From Nitrosomonas sp. (GTDB taxonomy: Bacteria; Pseudomonadota; Gammaproteobacteria; Burkholderiales; Nitrosomonadaceae), in NCBI GenBank assembly GCA_016708955.1, contig JADJES010000001.1, positions 310,001 to 374,000 of the forward strand: a stretch of DNA of 64,000 nt, written 5' to 3'. Below, one piece after another: positions 39,166 to 47,173 of the stretch. A program made the translations under genes and the position numbers. The notes below the pieces were generated by a model, which was given only the letters and a program-made list of their open reading frames with translations, was not told the origin of the DNA and ran no database searches. Each line of letters begins with the position of its first letter. Within the stretch, counting starts at the first letter, position 1.

Positions 39166-39527
39166 ATTCTTTGCTGTTGCTCGTATCGTTCCAATTCGGT
39201 AACCGTCAAACCCATAGCTTCGCCGTTGATGATCGCCAGAATTTTGACTCTAACCCGGATAGTAATTTCCTCGTTCATCTTGGGCAAATCGAATTCTGTC
39301 AGAACCGTAATTTCCCCGCTTTTATCTTCCAGCACATAGGATTTTAGATTGACCAACGGCAAGCGTGTAGGGTTTTTGGCAATGCCTCTCAATTTTACTT
39401 CTTTGCCATCAAAATTGACTGGCGACGTATTGATATCGTTGATGGACACTATTTCATCAGCACTGGCATGATTACCTAGCAATACGATTGCCAGTATGAG
39501 CGTCATCTGCACAAGCAGCTTTTTCAT
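39162..39527 (-). CDS. Secreted OB-fold-like small protein
   Basis: 121 residues with an N-terminal signal peptide (MKKLLVQMTLILAIVLLGNH to ASA). The remainder (EIVSINDINTSPVNFDGKEV, VLEDKSGEITVLTEFDLP) has the strand pattern of a periplasmic OB-fold such as the YgiW/BOF or cytochrome-maturation type. It overlaps recX and alaS by four bases at each end, so translation is coupled. Function unknown; its place between recX and alaS may be operon convenience only. Confidence 0.78.
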   Translation of the reverse strand: MKKLLVQMTLILAIVLLGNHASADEIVSINDINTSPVNFDGKEVKLRGIAKNPTRLPLVNLKSYVLEDKSGEITVLTEFDLPKMNEEITIRVRVKILAIINGEAMGLTVTELERYEQQQRI

Positions 39528-39982
39528 GAATTCTCCTCTTCAGCTTGCGATAAAACTTGTTGTATTATTTCCATTGAGAAACCTCTACTCATCATGAAAC
39601 GCATTTGCTTACCACGCTCTTCTCTTGTATTGGGTAATTGGTCGAATTTCTTTTGCCAGATTTTAAACGCTGTATCCAATTCAGTTTCCTTAAGCGTTGG
39701 CAAAATACTGTCAATTAACTGTTCGTCAATGCCTTTTTCTTTCAACGCATAAACGATACGTTGGCTACCAAACCGCGATCTGCGTGTACGTATAACTTGT
39801 TCAACCACTCGTTCAGCCGATAACAAACCGTTTTGTTCCAGCTTATCCAATACGTTGGATATAGCTTCCGGTGTGGAAAATCGCGCGTAAGCAGAAAGTT
39901 TCTGTTCGAGCTCTAAACGAGAGTGTTCTCTTTGTGCCAAATAACGCAAAGCACGTATTTCTAGAGGCGATCGAGTATCCAC
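39524..39982 (-). CDS. recX: RecA regulatory protein RecX
   Basis: 152 residues of tandem three-helix repeats (ALRYLAQREHSRLELEQKL; VLDKLEQNGLLSAERVVEQV; IVYALKEKGIDEQLIDSIL). RecX binds RecA filaments and limits their growth. It follows recA by 6 bp and overlaps the next gene by ATGA. Typical length and position. Confidence 0.92.
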   Translation of the reverse strand: MDTRSPLEIRALRYLAQREHSRLELEQKLSAYARFSTPEAISNVLDKLEQNGLLSAERVVEQVIRTRRSRFGSQRIVYALKEKGIDEQLIDSILPTLKETELDTAFKIWQKKFDQLPNTREERGKQMRFMMSRGFSMEIIQQVLSQAEEENS

Positions 39983-39988
39983 ACAAGT

Positions 39989-41038
39989 TTATTTTTCTTT
40001 TTCAGGTTTTTCTTTTTCAGCTTTCTCTTTTACAGGTCTCGCCTGATCCACAATGCCTACAATCGACCGAATCTTCTGCTCAATTTCATGGGCTATCTCT
40101 TTATGATCCTTCAGATATTCACGCACATTATCTTTTCCTTGCCCGATTTTTTCACCTTTGTAGGCATACCAAGCACCCGATTTGTCGATAAGTTTATGCA
40201 ATACACCTAATTCGATAATTTCACTATCACGGGAAATGCCTTCACCATACAGAATATCAAAATCGGCCTGTTTGAATGGCGGCGCTACTTTATTTTTGAC
40301 TACTTTTACGCGTGTTTCATTGCCAATTACTTCTTCACCTTTTTTGATCGATCCGGTACGGCGAATATCCAGGCGGACTGACGCATAAAATTTTAATGCG
40401 TTGCCACCCGTCGTTGTTTCGGGATTACCGAACATAACGCCGATTTTCATGCGAATTTGGTTAATGAAAATAACCATGGTATTGCTGCGTTTGATATTTG
40501 CGGTCAGTTTGCGCAAAGCTTGTGACATTAATCGTGCTTGCAATCCCATTTGAGGATCGCCCATATCGCCTTCAATTTCCGCGCGTGGCGTGAGCGCTGC
40601 GACCGAATCCACCACAACAATATCAACCGACCCCGAACGCACCAGCATGTCAGCTATTTCTAGTGCTTGCTCTCCATTGTCGGGCTGAGAAATCAACAGT
40701 TCTTTAACATTGACACCAATTTTCTGCGCATATTGTGGATCCAATGCATGTTCTGCATCAATAAACGCTGCGGTACCGCCAATTTTTTGCATTTCGGCAA
40801 TGACTTGCAATGTCAGCGTAGTTTTACCCGAGGACTCAGGTCCATAAATTTCAATGACCCGGCCGCGTGGCAATCCCCCCACGCCCAGTGCAATATCAAG
40901 TCCCAACGAACCGGTAGAAACAACCTGTATATCATAGGCGACATCATTTGCGCCCAGTCGCATGATTGAGCCTTTGCCAAACTGCTTCTCGATTTGAGCT
41001 AGCGCAGCATCAAGCGCTTTACTTCTGTTTTCGTCCAT
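39989..41038 (-). CDS. recA: Recombinase A
   Basis: 349 residues. Walker A GPESSGKTTLTLQVIAE, Walker B VDIVVVDSVAALTPRAEIEG, L1 and L2 DNA-binding loops (EGDMGDPQMGLQARLMSQ; INQIRMKIGVMFGNPETTTG) are all canonical. The C-terminus is a highly charged KEKAEKEKPEKEK tail. Heads the recA-recX-OB-alaS operon. I found no convincing LexA box (CTG-N10-CAG type) in the 200 bp upstream, though degenerate forms cannot be excluded. Confidence 0.98.
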   Translation of the reverse strand: MDENRSKALDAALAQIEKQFGKGSIMRLGANDVAYDIQVVSTGSLGLDIALGVGGLPRGRVIEIYGPESSGKTTLTLQVIAEMQKIGGTAAFIDAEHALDPQYAQKIGVNVKELLISQPDNGEQALEIADMLVRSGSVDIVVVDSVAALTPRAEIEGDMGDPQMGLQARLMSQALRKLTANIKRSNTMVIFINQIRMKIGVMFGNPETTTGGNALKFYASVRLDIRRTGSIKKGEEVIGNETRVKVVKNKVAPPFKQADFDILYGEGISRDSEIIELGVLHKLIDKSGAWYAYKGEKIGQGKDNVREYLKDHKEIAHEIEQKIRSIVGIVDQARPVKEKAEKEKPEKEK

Positions 41039-41253
41039 GATTTTTCCTGTTAAGAGTCAATCAAATTATCGCATAACCTGCACCCAATCAACGTAACTTG
41101 TTACAAAGTTGTTTAGCTTCGCAAAAAATACCGGAGTAAAAAACTCGAGTATCTGGCCCGCCTACGATATAATTGCATGATGTTGTTGAAGTGGCAGATA
41201 TAAATCGGCACTGCATTCAGTAAATTTTAATTGGTAACAAAGGGAGAAAAGCT

Positions 41254-41907
41254 ATCCGAGTCATTTTATTAGGTGGCCCTGGTGCGGGGAAAGGCACTCA
41301 GGCCAATTATATTAAGGAACATTTTGGTGTTCCACAAATTTCTACAGGTGATATGTTGCGCAGTGCTGTTAAAGCAGGCACTGAATTGGGTATTATGGCT
41401 AAAAAAATAATGGATTCCGGTGGATTGGTTTCTGATGATATTATTATTAATTTAGTCAAAGAGCGTATCGCGCAACCTGATTGTGTGAATGGTTTTTTGT
41501 TTGATGGATTCCCGCGCACGATCCCGCAAGCCGATGCCATGAAAGCGGCAGGTGTACCGATTGATTTTGTGGTTGAAATTGATGTCGCAGATACTGAAAT
41601 TATTAAGCGCATGTCGGGCCGTAGAGTTCATCCAGCTTCAGGCCGTACTTATCATGTGGATTTTAATCCACCCAAAGCACATGGCCGGGATGATGTCACA
41701 GGGGAGCCGCTTATACAACGTGATGATGATAAGGAAGAAACAGTCAGAAAACGGCTAGAAGTCTATCATCAGCAAACTGAACCGTTAATTGACTATTATT
41801 CAGCGTGTTCGGCAAGCGGCGGGAAAGGTGCACCGCACTATATCAAAATAGCTGGCATAGGTACGGTTGAAGAAATACGCGATCTGATTTTTGCAGCATT
41901 AAAGTAA
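41254..41907 (+). CDS. adk: Adenylate kinase, apparently starting with an ATC codon
   Basis: 217 residues converting ATP + AMP to 2 ADP. The P-loop GGPGAGKGTQANYI is at the very N-terminus, then STGDMLRSAVKAGTELG, the FPRTIPQADAM motif, the LID domain (GRRVHPASGRTYHVDFNPPK, no zinc Cys) and DDDKEETVRKRLEVYH. The conserved protein must begin at or before I/M-R-V-I-L-L, whose first codon is ATC at 41254. The frame is closed by TAA at 41221, and no ATG, GTG or TTG lies between. GGGAG at 41242-41246 is placed correctly for ATC 41254. The next ATG (41353) would delete the P-loop. Hence a rare ATC start, or a sequencing change of ATG to ATC. Confidence 0.92.
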   Translation: MRVILLGGPGAGKGTQANYIKEHFGVPQISTGDMLRSAVKAGTELGIMAKKIMDSGGLVSDDIIINLVKERIAQPDCVNGFLFDGFPRTIPQADAMKAAGVPIDFVVEIDVADTEIIKRMSGRRVHPASGRTYHVDFNPPKAHGRDDVTGEPLIQRDDDKEETVRKRLEVYHQQTEPLIDYYSACSASGGKGAPHYIKIAGIGTVEEIRDLIFAALK

Positions 41908-41944
41908 AAAACCAGCCGCATTCTTTGGTTCAAAGAACAGAATT

Positions 41945-41981
41945 AAAAACTCAGGAGCGATGAGTCGCACCTGGGTTTTTG
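41945..41981 (+). terminator. Intrinsic terminator after adk
   Basis: AAAACTCAGG (41946-41955) pairs with CCTGGGTTTT (41970-41979, one wobble) around an inner GCGA..TCGC stem and runs into TTTTTG. It separates adk from pfp, so these are different transcripts. Confidence 0.8.
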
Positions 41982-42042
41982 TACGTACAGATTAGTAGGA
42001 TACAAATAGTTTACTTACCATTTGATTAATCAGGAGAAAAAT

Positions 42043-43302
42043 ATGGCAATTAAAAATGCATTTTATGCCCAGTCCGGCGGCGTTACGGCAGTAATCAATG
42101 CTTCTGCGGCGGGTGTTTTAGAAACAGCACGTCAACATACTGATAAAATTGGCAATGTCTATGCAGGTCGCAATGGGATCATCGGTGCGTTGACCGAAGA
42201 TTTGATTGATACCAATGCTGATTCAGCCGCAGCGATTGCTGCGTTACGCCACACCCCATCGGGTGCTTTTGGATCGTGCCGCTACAAATTAAAGAGTTTG
42301 GAACAAAATCGACGCGAATACGAGCGGCTGATCGAAGTATTCAAAGCGCATAATATTGGTTATTTCTTTTATAATGGCGGCGGTGATTCTGCGGATACCT
42401 GTCTTAAGGTTTCACAATTATCCGATACGCTTGGCTATCCCCTTCAGGCGATTCACGTTCCCAAAACGGTTGATAACGATTTGCCAATCACTGATTGCTG
42501 CCCTGGTTTTGGCTCTGTTGCCAAATATATCGCGGTATCCACACGCGAGGCGAGCTTTGATGTAGCCAGCATGTCCAAAACATCAACTAAAGTTTTTGTG
42601 CTGGAAGTAATGGGCCGCCACGCAGGATGGATTGCCGCAGCGGGTGGATTGGCCTCGAGTCCAGATTGCGAGATTCCAATCATCATCCTGTTTCCAGAAA
42701 TTACATTCAACAAAGAAAAGTTTCTTGCCAAAGTGGATCGCTATGTTAAGGAATATGGCTATTGCTCGGTTGTCGTATCAGAGGGTGTCAAGGGTGAGGA
42801 TGGTAACTTTCTTTCCGACCAGGGACTTCGGGATGCCTTTGGTCATGCGCAACTAGGCGGTGTTGCGCCGGTAGTAGCCAATATCATCAAAGATGGTCTG
42901 GGATTAAAATATCATTGGGGCGTTGCTGATTATCTACAGCGTGCTGCGCGCCACATTGCGTCAAGAACCGATGTGGAACAAGCTTATGCAATGGGTAAAG
43001 CGGCGGTGGAATATGCTATAGCAGGACATAACTCAGTCATGCCAACGATAGTCCGTCAATCCAATGCACCTTATAGCTGGGCGGTGGGCATGGCTAAGCT
43101 TGCTGATGTGGCCAATGTCGAGAAAATGATGCCGGCTGATTATATCAGTGAAGACGGATTTGGCATTAGCCAGGCATGTCGCGAATACTTATCGCCATTA
43201 ATTGAAGGTGAAGATTATCCGCCCTATAAGAATGGATTGCCTGACTATGTGCGGTTAAAAAATATAGCGGTTGAGAAGAAATTGGGGGAGTTCAAAATTT
43301 AA
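42043..43302 (+). CDS. pfp: Pyrophosphate-dependent 6-phosphofructokinase
   Basis: 419 residues from ATG 42043 (CAGGAGAAAAAT site), rather than an upstream ATG at 42022. PFK motifs are QSGGVTAVINASAAG, FYNGGGDSADT, PKTVDNDLPITDCCPGFGS and MGRHAGWIAAAGG. The Lys in PKTVDND, in place of the Gly found in ATP-dependent enzymes, indicates use of PPi. It interconverts F6P and FBP reversibly, and PPi-PFKs of autotrophs and methanotrophs also act on sedoheptulose phosphate of the Calvin/RuMP cycles. It is followed by hppA in the same direction, and the two share pyrophosphate as a currency. Confidence 0.93.
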   Translation: MAIKNAFYAQSGGVTAVINASAAGVLETARQHTDKIGNVYAGRNGIIGALTEDLIDTNADSAAAIAALRHTPSGAFGSCRYKLKSLEQNRREYERLIEVFKAHNIGYFFYNGGGDSADTCLKVSQLSDTLGYPLQAIHVPKTVDNDLPITDCCPGFGSVAKYIAVSTREASFDVASMSKTSTKVFVLEVMGRHAGWIAAAGGLASSPDCEIPIIILFPEITFNKEKFLAKVDRYVKEYGYCSVVVSEGVKGEDGNFLSDQGLRDAFGHAQLGGVAPVVANIIKDGLGLKYHWGVADYLQRAARHIASRTDVEQAYAMGKAAVEYAIAGHNSVMPTIVRQSNAPYSWAVGMAKLADVANVEKMMPADYISEDGFGISQACREYLSPLIEGEDYPPYKNGLPDYVRLKNIAVEKKLGEFKI

Positions 43303-43536
43303 GGAGTAATTTGGATTGAAACAGCTCGGGTGTTGTAATGGAGTCAAACAATAATGCGCAAGTCATGTAACAATCTAAATTTCATTAATATTTGATACAT
43401 TCTAAGGGCAAGAACAGATAAAATGCGTCCTGATTGTATTTAGGTTTTGAATAAGTGAAGTGTTTAATAATGTGGAATTAATTAGGCCAAGATTCCACAT
43501 ACGATTTTGATGGTCTGACTTTAATTGGAGTTCTTT

Positions 43537-45594
43537 ATGGCTAACGGTTTTATTATCGCAATAGGTAGCGCGATCATAGCCCTGATATTCAGTGGTATTT
43601 GGATTAGGGGCATTTATGTTCAATCAACTGGTAATCAGCGTATGCAGGAAATTGCTGCTGCCATCCAAGAAGGGGCATCTGCATATCTTAAGCGCCAATA
43701 CATGACTATTGGTGCCGTGGGTGCGGTTTTATTTGTTGCCCTTGCAATAGCGATCAGTTGGGATACAGCCATTGGTTTTGCGTTGGGTGCTGTGCTCTCT
43801 GGTGCTGCCGGTTTTCTTGGTATGAATGTTTCAGTTCAATCGAACGTACGTACAGCGCAAGCTGCGACAGTCGGGTTGAATGAGGCGCTTGCAATTGCCT
43901 TCCGCGGTGGTGCTGTCACTGGAATGCTGGTGGTAGGTTTAGGCTTACTGGGTGTTGCCGGTTATTGCGCCACATTGTTTGATGGCGCAGATCCCAGCCA
44001 ACCAATTAGCGATGTGATTAAACCTTTAATCGGTTTTGCATTTGGCGGATCACTGATCTCTATTTTTGCTCGTTTGGGTGGCGGTATTTTCACTAAAGGC
44101 GCTGACGTAGGTGCTGATCTGGTTGGAAAAGTAGAAGCCGGTATTCCGGAAGATGATCCACGGAATCCAGCGGTTATTGCCGATAATGTGGGCGATAATG
44201 TCGGTGATTGCGCAGGTATGGCTGCTGACTTGTTTGAAACCTATGCGGTAACAATCATCGCCACCATGATTTTGGGTGCACTACTGTTTTCAGCAAATAC
44301 CATTGATGCTGTGATTTACCCATTAATGTTAGGCGCCGTTTCCATTATCGCTTCAATTATTGGTTGCTACTACGTCAAGATGCGCGAAGGCGGCAAGATT
44401 ATGAATGCGCTCTATCGTGGCTTGGCAGTAGCGGGAGGTATTGCTTTATTTGCTTATCTCCCTGTAACTGTTTGGTTCATGGGCGATATGTCTCTTGATA
44501 TTGATGGCACAGAAGTAGCTGGCGGCATGCTGGTTATGCGTATATTCCTGGCTGCAACGATCGGGCTGGTGCTTACGGGACTCATGGTTGTCATTACTGA
44601 GTACTACACTTCAACGGATTATCCACCTGTACAGCATGTTGCTGAGGCATCAACTACCGGGCATGCAACTAATATTATTGCTGGCTTGGGTGTTTCAATG
44701 CGTTCAACCGCTGCACCTGTATTGGCTGTTTGTATTAGTATTTTGCTGGCCTATTCTCTAGCAGGCTTGTACGGTATTGCTATCGCTGCAACAGCGATGT
44801 TATCCATGACGGGTATTATTGTGGCGCTGGATGCATACGGTCCAATTACTGACAATGCTGGCGGTATTGCCGAAATGTCAGAAATGCCAGATTCAGTTCG
44901 CGCCATTACTGATCCACTGGATGCTGTTGGCAATACGACCAAAGCAGTTACCAAAGGTTATGCAATTGGTTCTGCTGGCTTAGCCGCTTTGGTATTATTT
45001 GCCGATTATACGCATGCATTGGAACATGCTGGACATTCAATAACTTTTGATTTATCCAATCACATGGTTATTATCGGCCTGTTTATCGGCGGTATGATTC
45101 CTTATTTGTTTGGTGCCATGTCGATGGAAGCTGTCGGACGCGCCGCAAGTTCAGTGGTTATTGAAGTGCGTCGTCAGTTCAAAGAAATTCCTGGCATCAT
45201 GGAAGGCACGGCCAAGCCGGATTATTCACGTGCAGTGGATATGCTGACCCAATCAGCTATTAAGGAAATGATGATTCCTTCATTATTGCCTGTACTGATT
45301 CCGCTCCTAGTGGGTGTGATCCTAGGGCCACAAGCTTTAGGCGGTGTACTGATGGGTTCTATCGTAACCGGTCTGTTTGTTGCAATTTCCATGACAACAG
45401 GTGGCGGTGCTTGGGATAACGCAAAGAAATATATCGAAGATGGACACTATGGCGGCAAAGGTAGTGACGCCCACAAAGCATCAGTAACCGGTGATACAGT
45501 CGGCGATCCTTATAAAGACACCGCTGGGCCAGCGATTAACCCACTGATTAAGATTATTAACATCGTGGCTTTGTTAATCATTCCACTGTTGTAA
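43537..45594 (+). CDS. hppA: Membrane-bound proton-translocating pyrophosphatase (K+-independent)
   Basis: 685 residues, about 16 membrane helices. ATG 43537 has TTGGAG upstream. The PPi/Mg sites are DVGADLVGKVEAGIPEDDPR, ADNVGDNVGDCAGMAADLFE and the C-terminal GDTVGDPYKDTAGPAINPLI. The segment VGNTTKAVTKGYAIGSAG has Lys where K+-dependent enzymes have Ala, which is the K+-independent subtype. It couples PPi hydrolysis to proton export, or makes PPi from the proton gradient, at the inner membrane. pfp lies ~230 bp upstream; a strong terminator follows. Confidence 0.96.
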   Translation: MANGFIIAIGSAIIALIFSGIWIRGIYVQSTGNQRMQEIAAAIQEGASAYLKRQYMTIGAVGAVLFVALAIAISWDTAIGFALGAVLSGAAGFLGMNVSVQSNVRTAQAATVGLNEALAIAFRGGAVTGMLVVGLGLLGVAGYCATLFDGADPSQPISDVIKPLIGFAFGGSLISIFARLGGGIFTKGADVGADLVGKVEAGIPEDDPRNPAVIADNVGDNVGDCAGMAADLFETYAVTIIATMILGALLFSANTIDAVIYPLMLGAVSIIASIIGCYYVKMREGGKIMNALYRGLAVAGGIALFAYLPVTVWFMGDMSLDIDGTEVAGGMLVMRIFLAATIGLVLTGLMVVITEYYTSTDYPPVQHVAEASTTGHATNIIAGLGVSMRSTAAPVLAVCISILLAYSLAGLYGIAIAATAMLSMTGIIVALDAYGPITDNAGGIAEMSEMPDSVRAITDPLDAVGNTTKAVTKGYAIGSAGLAALVLFADYTHALEHAGHSITFDLSNHMVIIGLFIGGMIPYLFGAMSMEAVGRAASSVVIEVRRQFKEIPGIMEGTAKPDYSRAVDMLTQSAIKEMMIPSLLPVLIPLLVGVILGPQALGGVLMGSIVTGLFVAISMTTGGGAWDNAKKYIEDGHYGGKGSDAHKASVTGDTVGDPYKDTAGPAINPLIKIINIVALLIIPLL

Positions 45595-45620
45595 ATATAC
45601 TTTTTAAGTTTAAGTAATTT

Positions 45621-45652
45621 AAAAAGCACACCAGTTTCTTGGTGTGCTTTTT
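45621..45652 (+). terminator. Intrinsic terminator after hppA
   Basis: A perfect 13-bp stem AAAAAGCACACCA (45621-45633) with TGGTGTGCTTTTT (45640-45652), loop GTTTCT, followed by further T residues. Confidence 0.93.
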
Positions 45653-45883
45653 TATTTGCTGCCTTATGCTTAAACTAAATTCCGTTTTTAGGGAAAACCA
45701 CTCAATCGCCATTTTTTTTGATCTATCTCAGTAGATCGTTCCATCCCAGAATTGTCGTCAAGTAGACGATAAAACCATATAGTGCCGATTAATCGAGGGT
45801 CTCGTTTTCCAGTGAAAGCACCTTGATAAGGCATATGACTTACAAGTTAACATTGTCCCAAATCCCTTGTTATTAAAACTCAC

Positions 45884-46028
45884 TAGCAAGCCGGTGAAAA
45901 ACCGTTTCCGAGGCAACCGATACAAGGCAGAAATAGGCGAAAATACAGTCCATACCTGATAAATTAGCGTCTTGAGCCTGTGCTTAACACCGCAGCGGCA
46001 ACGCAAACAGTTTTTCGACAGCCCGCTA
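45884..46028 (-). repeat. MITE copy 1 (145 bp)
   Basis: Ends TAGC...GCTA with terminal inverted repeats GCCGGTGAAAAAC and (reverse strand) GGCTGTCGAAAAAC. Read on the minus strand it matches MITE copy 2 at 49737-49882 along its length (GTTTGCGTTGCCGCTGCGGT versus CTGCGTTGCCGCTACGGT, and CTTGTATCGGTTGCCTCG versus CTTGCATCGGCTGCCTCG). Non-coding and too short for a transposase. It lies in the ~545-bp gene-free stretch 45653-46198; the rest of that stretch holds only the Crp-like site at 46106. Confidence 0.8.
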
Positions 46029-46105
46029 GATAACAACCAGCAGTACTCCACCATTAAACGCCGCCCGGCTGCTTTCTACCTTACAAAATTTTATCTCACT
46101 TCTAG

Positions 46106-46121
46106 TGTGTGAAAACTCACC
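46106..46121. promoter_or_regulatory. Crp/Fnr-like site upstream of the decaheme cytochrome gene
   Basis: TGTGTGAAAACTCACC fits TGTGA-N6-TCACA with two mismatches and lies 78 bp before the cytochrome ATG, about the same distance as the better site at 49368 lies before its gene. A Crp-family regulator is encoded 4 kb away. Confidence 0.45.
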
Positions 46122-46198
46122 GAGAATTTCTTTGATGTCATCAATAATGCACTCACAGATGATTTATTTCTAATAATCAATTTAGTGAGTAAATAAGC

Positions 46199-47156
46199 AT
46201 GTTAAGCAATTTAAAGACTGCACAGACTATTCTGTCTTGGCTATTAGCTATTTCTTTCGTTATTGGTATTTTGATACTTCCTCAGTATGTTTTCGCGGAA
46301 GATCTCGATGATGAAGATACTCCTCAAGATCTAATACTGAAAGGAGATGGTAAGTGTACGGTATGTCATGATGAAAATAGTGATAATCCAATACTTGCAA
46401 TTGGGAAAACCAAACATGGTACCACTGCTGATCACCGAACCCCGACATGCACTAGCTGCCATGGCGAAGGTGGAGATCATGAAGATACTCCACACAAAGC
46501 ACCCATGCCCCAAAGAGCATTCGGGAAAAAATCAGTTAATCCTATTGAGGAAAGAAATAACACCTGTTTAGCTTGTCATCAAGGCGGCAAGCGTATGCAT
46601 TGGTCTGGCAGCACACATGCTAACCGCGATGTTGCGTGTACATCCTGCCACACAATTCATACCGAGCAAGACAAAGTGCGCAATCGGATTACTCAGCCAG
46701 AGGTTTGCTTTAACTGCCACAAAGAAATGCGTCAACTAATCAACCGTCCGTATCGCCACCCCATTCGTGAAGGCAAAGTGACTTGTTCGGATTGTCACAA
46801 CCCGCATGGTTCAGCCGGTCCAAGCAAAATGGTGCGGGATAGCATCAACGATACTTGCTATACCTGCCATATGGAAAAGCGCGGTCCTTTTGTCTACAAC
46901 CATCCGCCGGTGCAAGAAAATTGCGCGATTTGCCACAACCCGCATGGCACGACTGCGCCTAATTTATTGCGCACTCGATCACCATTCATATGCCAGGAAT
47001 GCCATGAACCCAACACACACCCAAGGCAGCTCCGGGACACTCACTGGCGCTTATGCAAGAAATACCCTCGCTCGCGGATGCCTGAATTGCCACACACAAG
47101 TTCACGGCAGCAATATGCCTGAAAACATTCGCAATGAAAGCATTTTTCAGCGTTGA
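46199..47156 (+). pseudogene. mtrA: DmsE/MtrA-type decaheme c cytochrome, frameshifted before heme 10
   Basis: A periplasmic multiheme cytochrome. After a signal anchor (residues 1-33, to YVFAED) nine CxxCH motifs follow in frame: CTVCH (53), CTSCH (84), CLACH (123), CTSCH (147), CFNCH (170), CSDCH (196), CYTCH (220), CAICH (242) and CQECH (265). After CHEP the frame becomes unrelated and stops at 47122. The next frame continues THTQGSSGTLTGAYARNTLA, RGCLNCH (heme 10) and VHGSN to a stop at 47156. One extra C in the CCC run at 47009-47011 explains it. The repaired protein is ~318 residues with ten hemes, the MtrA/DmsE length. With the adjacent MtrB it would carry electrons across the outer membrane. 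Confidence 0.87.
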
Positions 47157-47173
47157 TCTAGGAGGTGAAGAAA

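Noticed and set aside
41039..41253. LexA box upstream of recA
   Set aside because: I found only a weak AACTTGTTACAAAGTT dyad that does not match known LexA motifs.
41353..41907. Adenylate kinase starting at ATG 41353
   Set aside because: It would remove the P-loop and first 33 residues, which are present and conserved just upstream.
45740..45760. IS21 end (ATTGTCGTCAA)
   Set aside because: Only ~11 bases match the IS21-type repeat, no inverted partner; probably chance.
45758..46054. 98-residue minus-strand ORF
   Set aside because: It lies mostly inside MITE copy 1 and has no ribosome-binding site.
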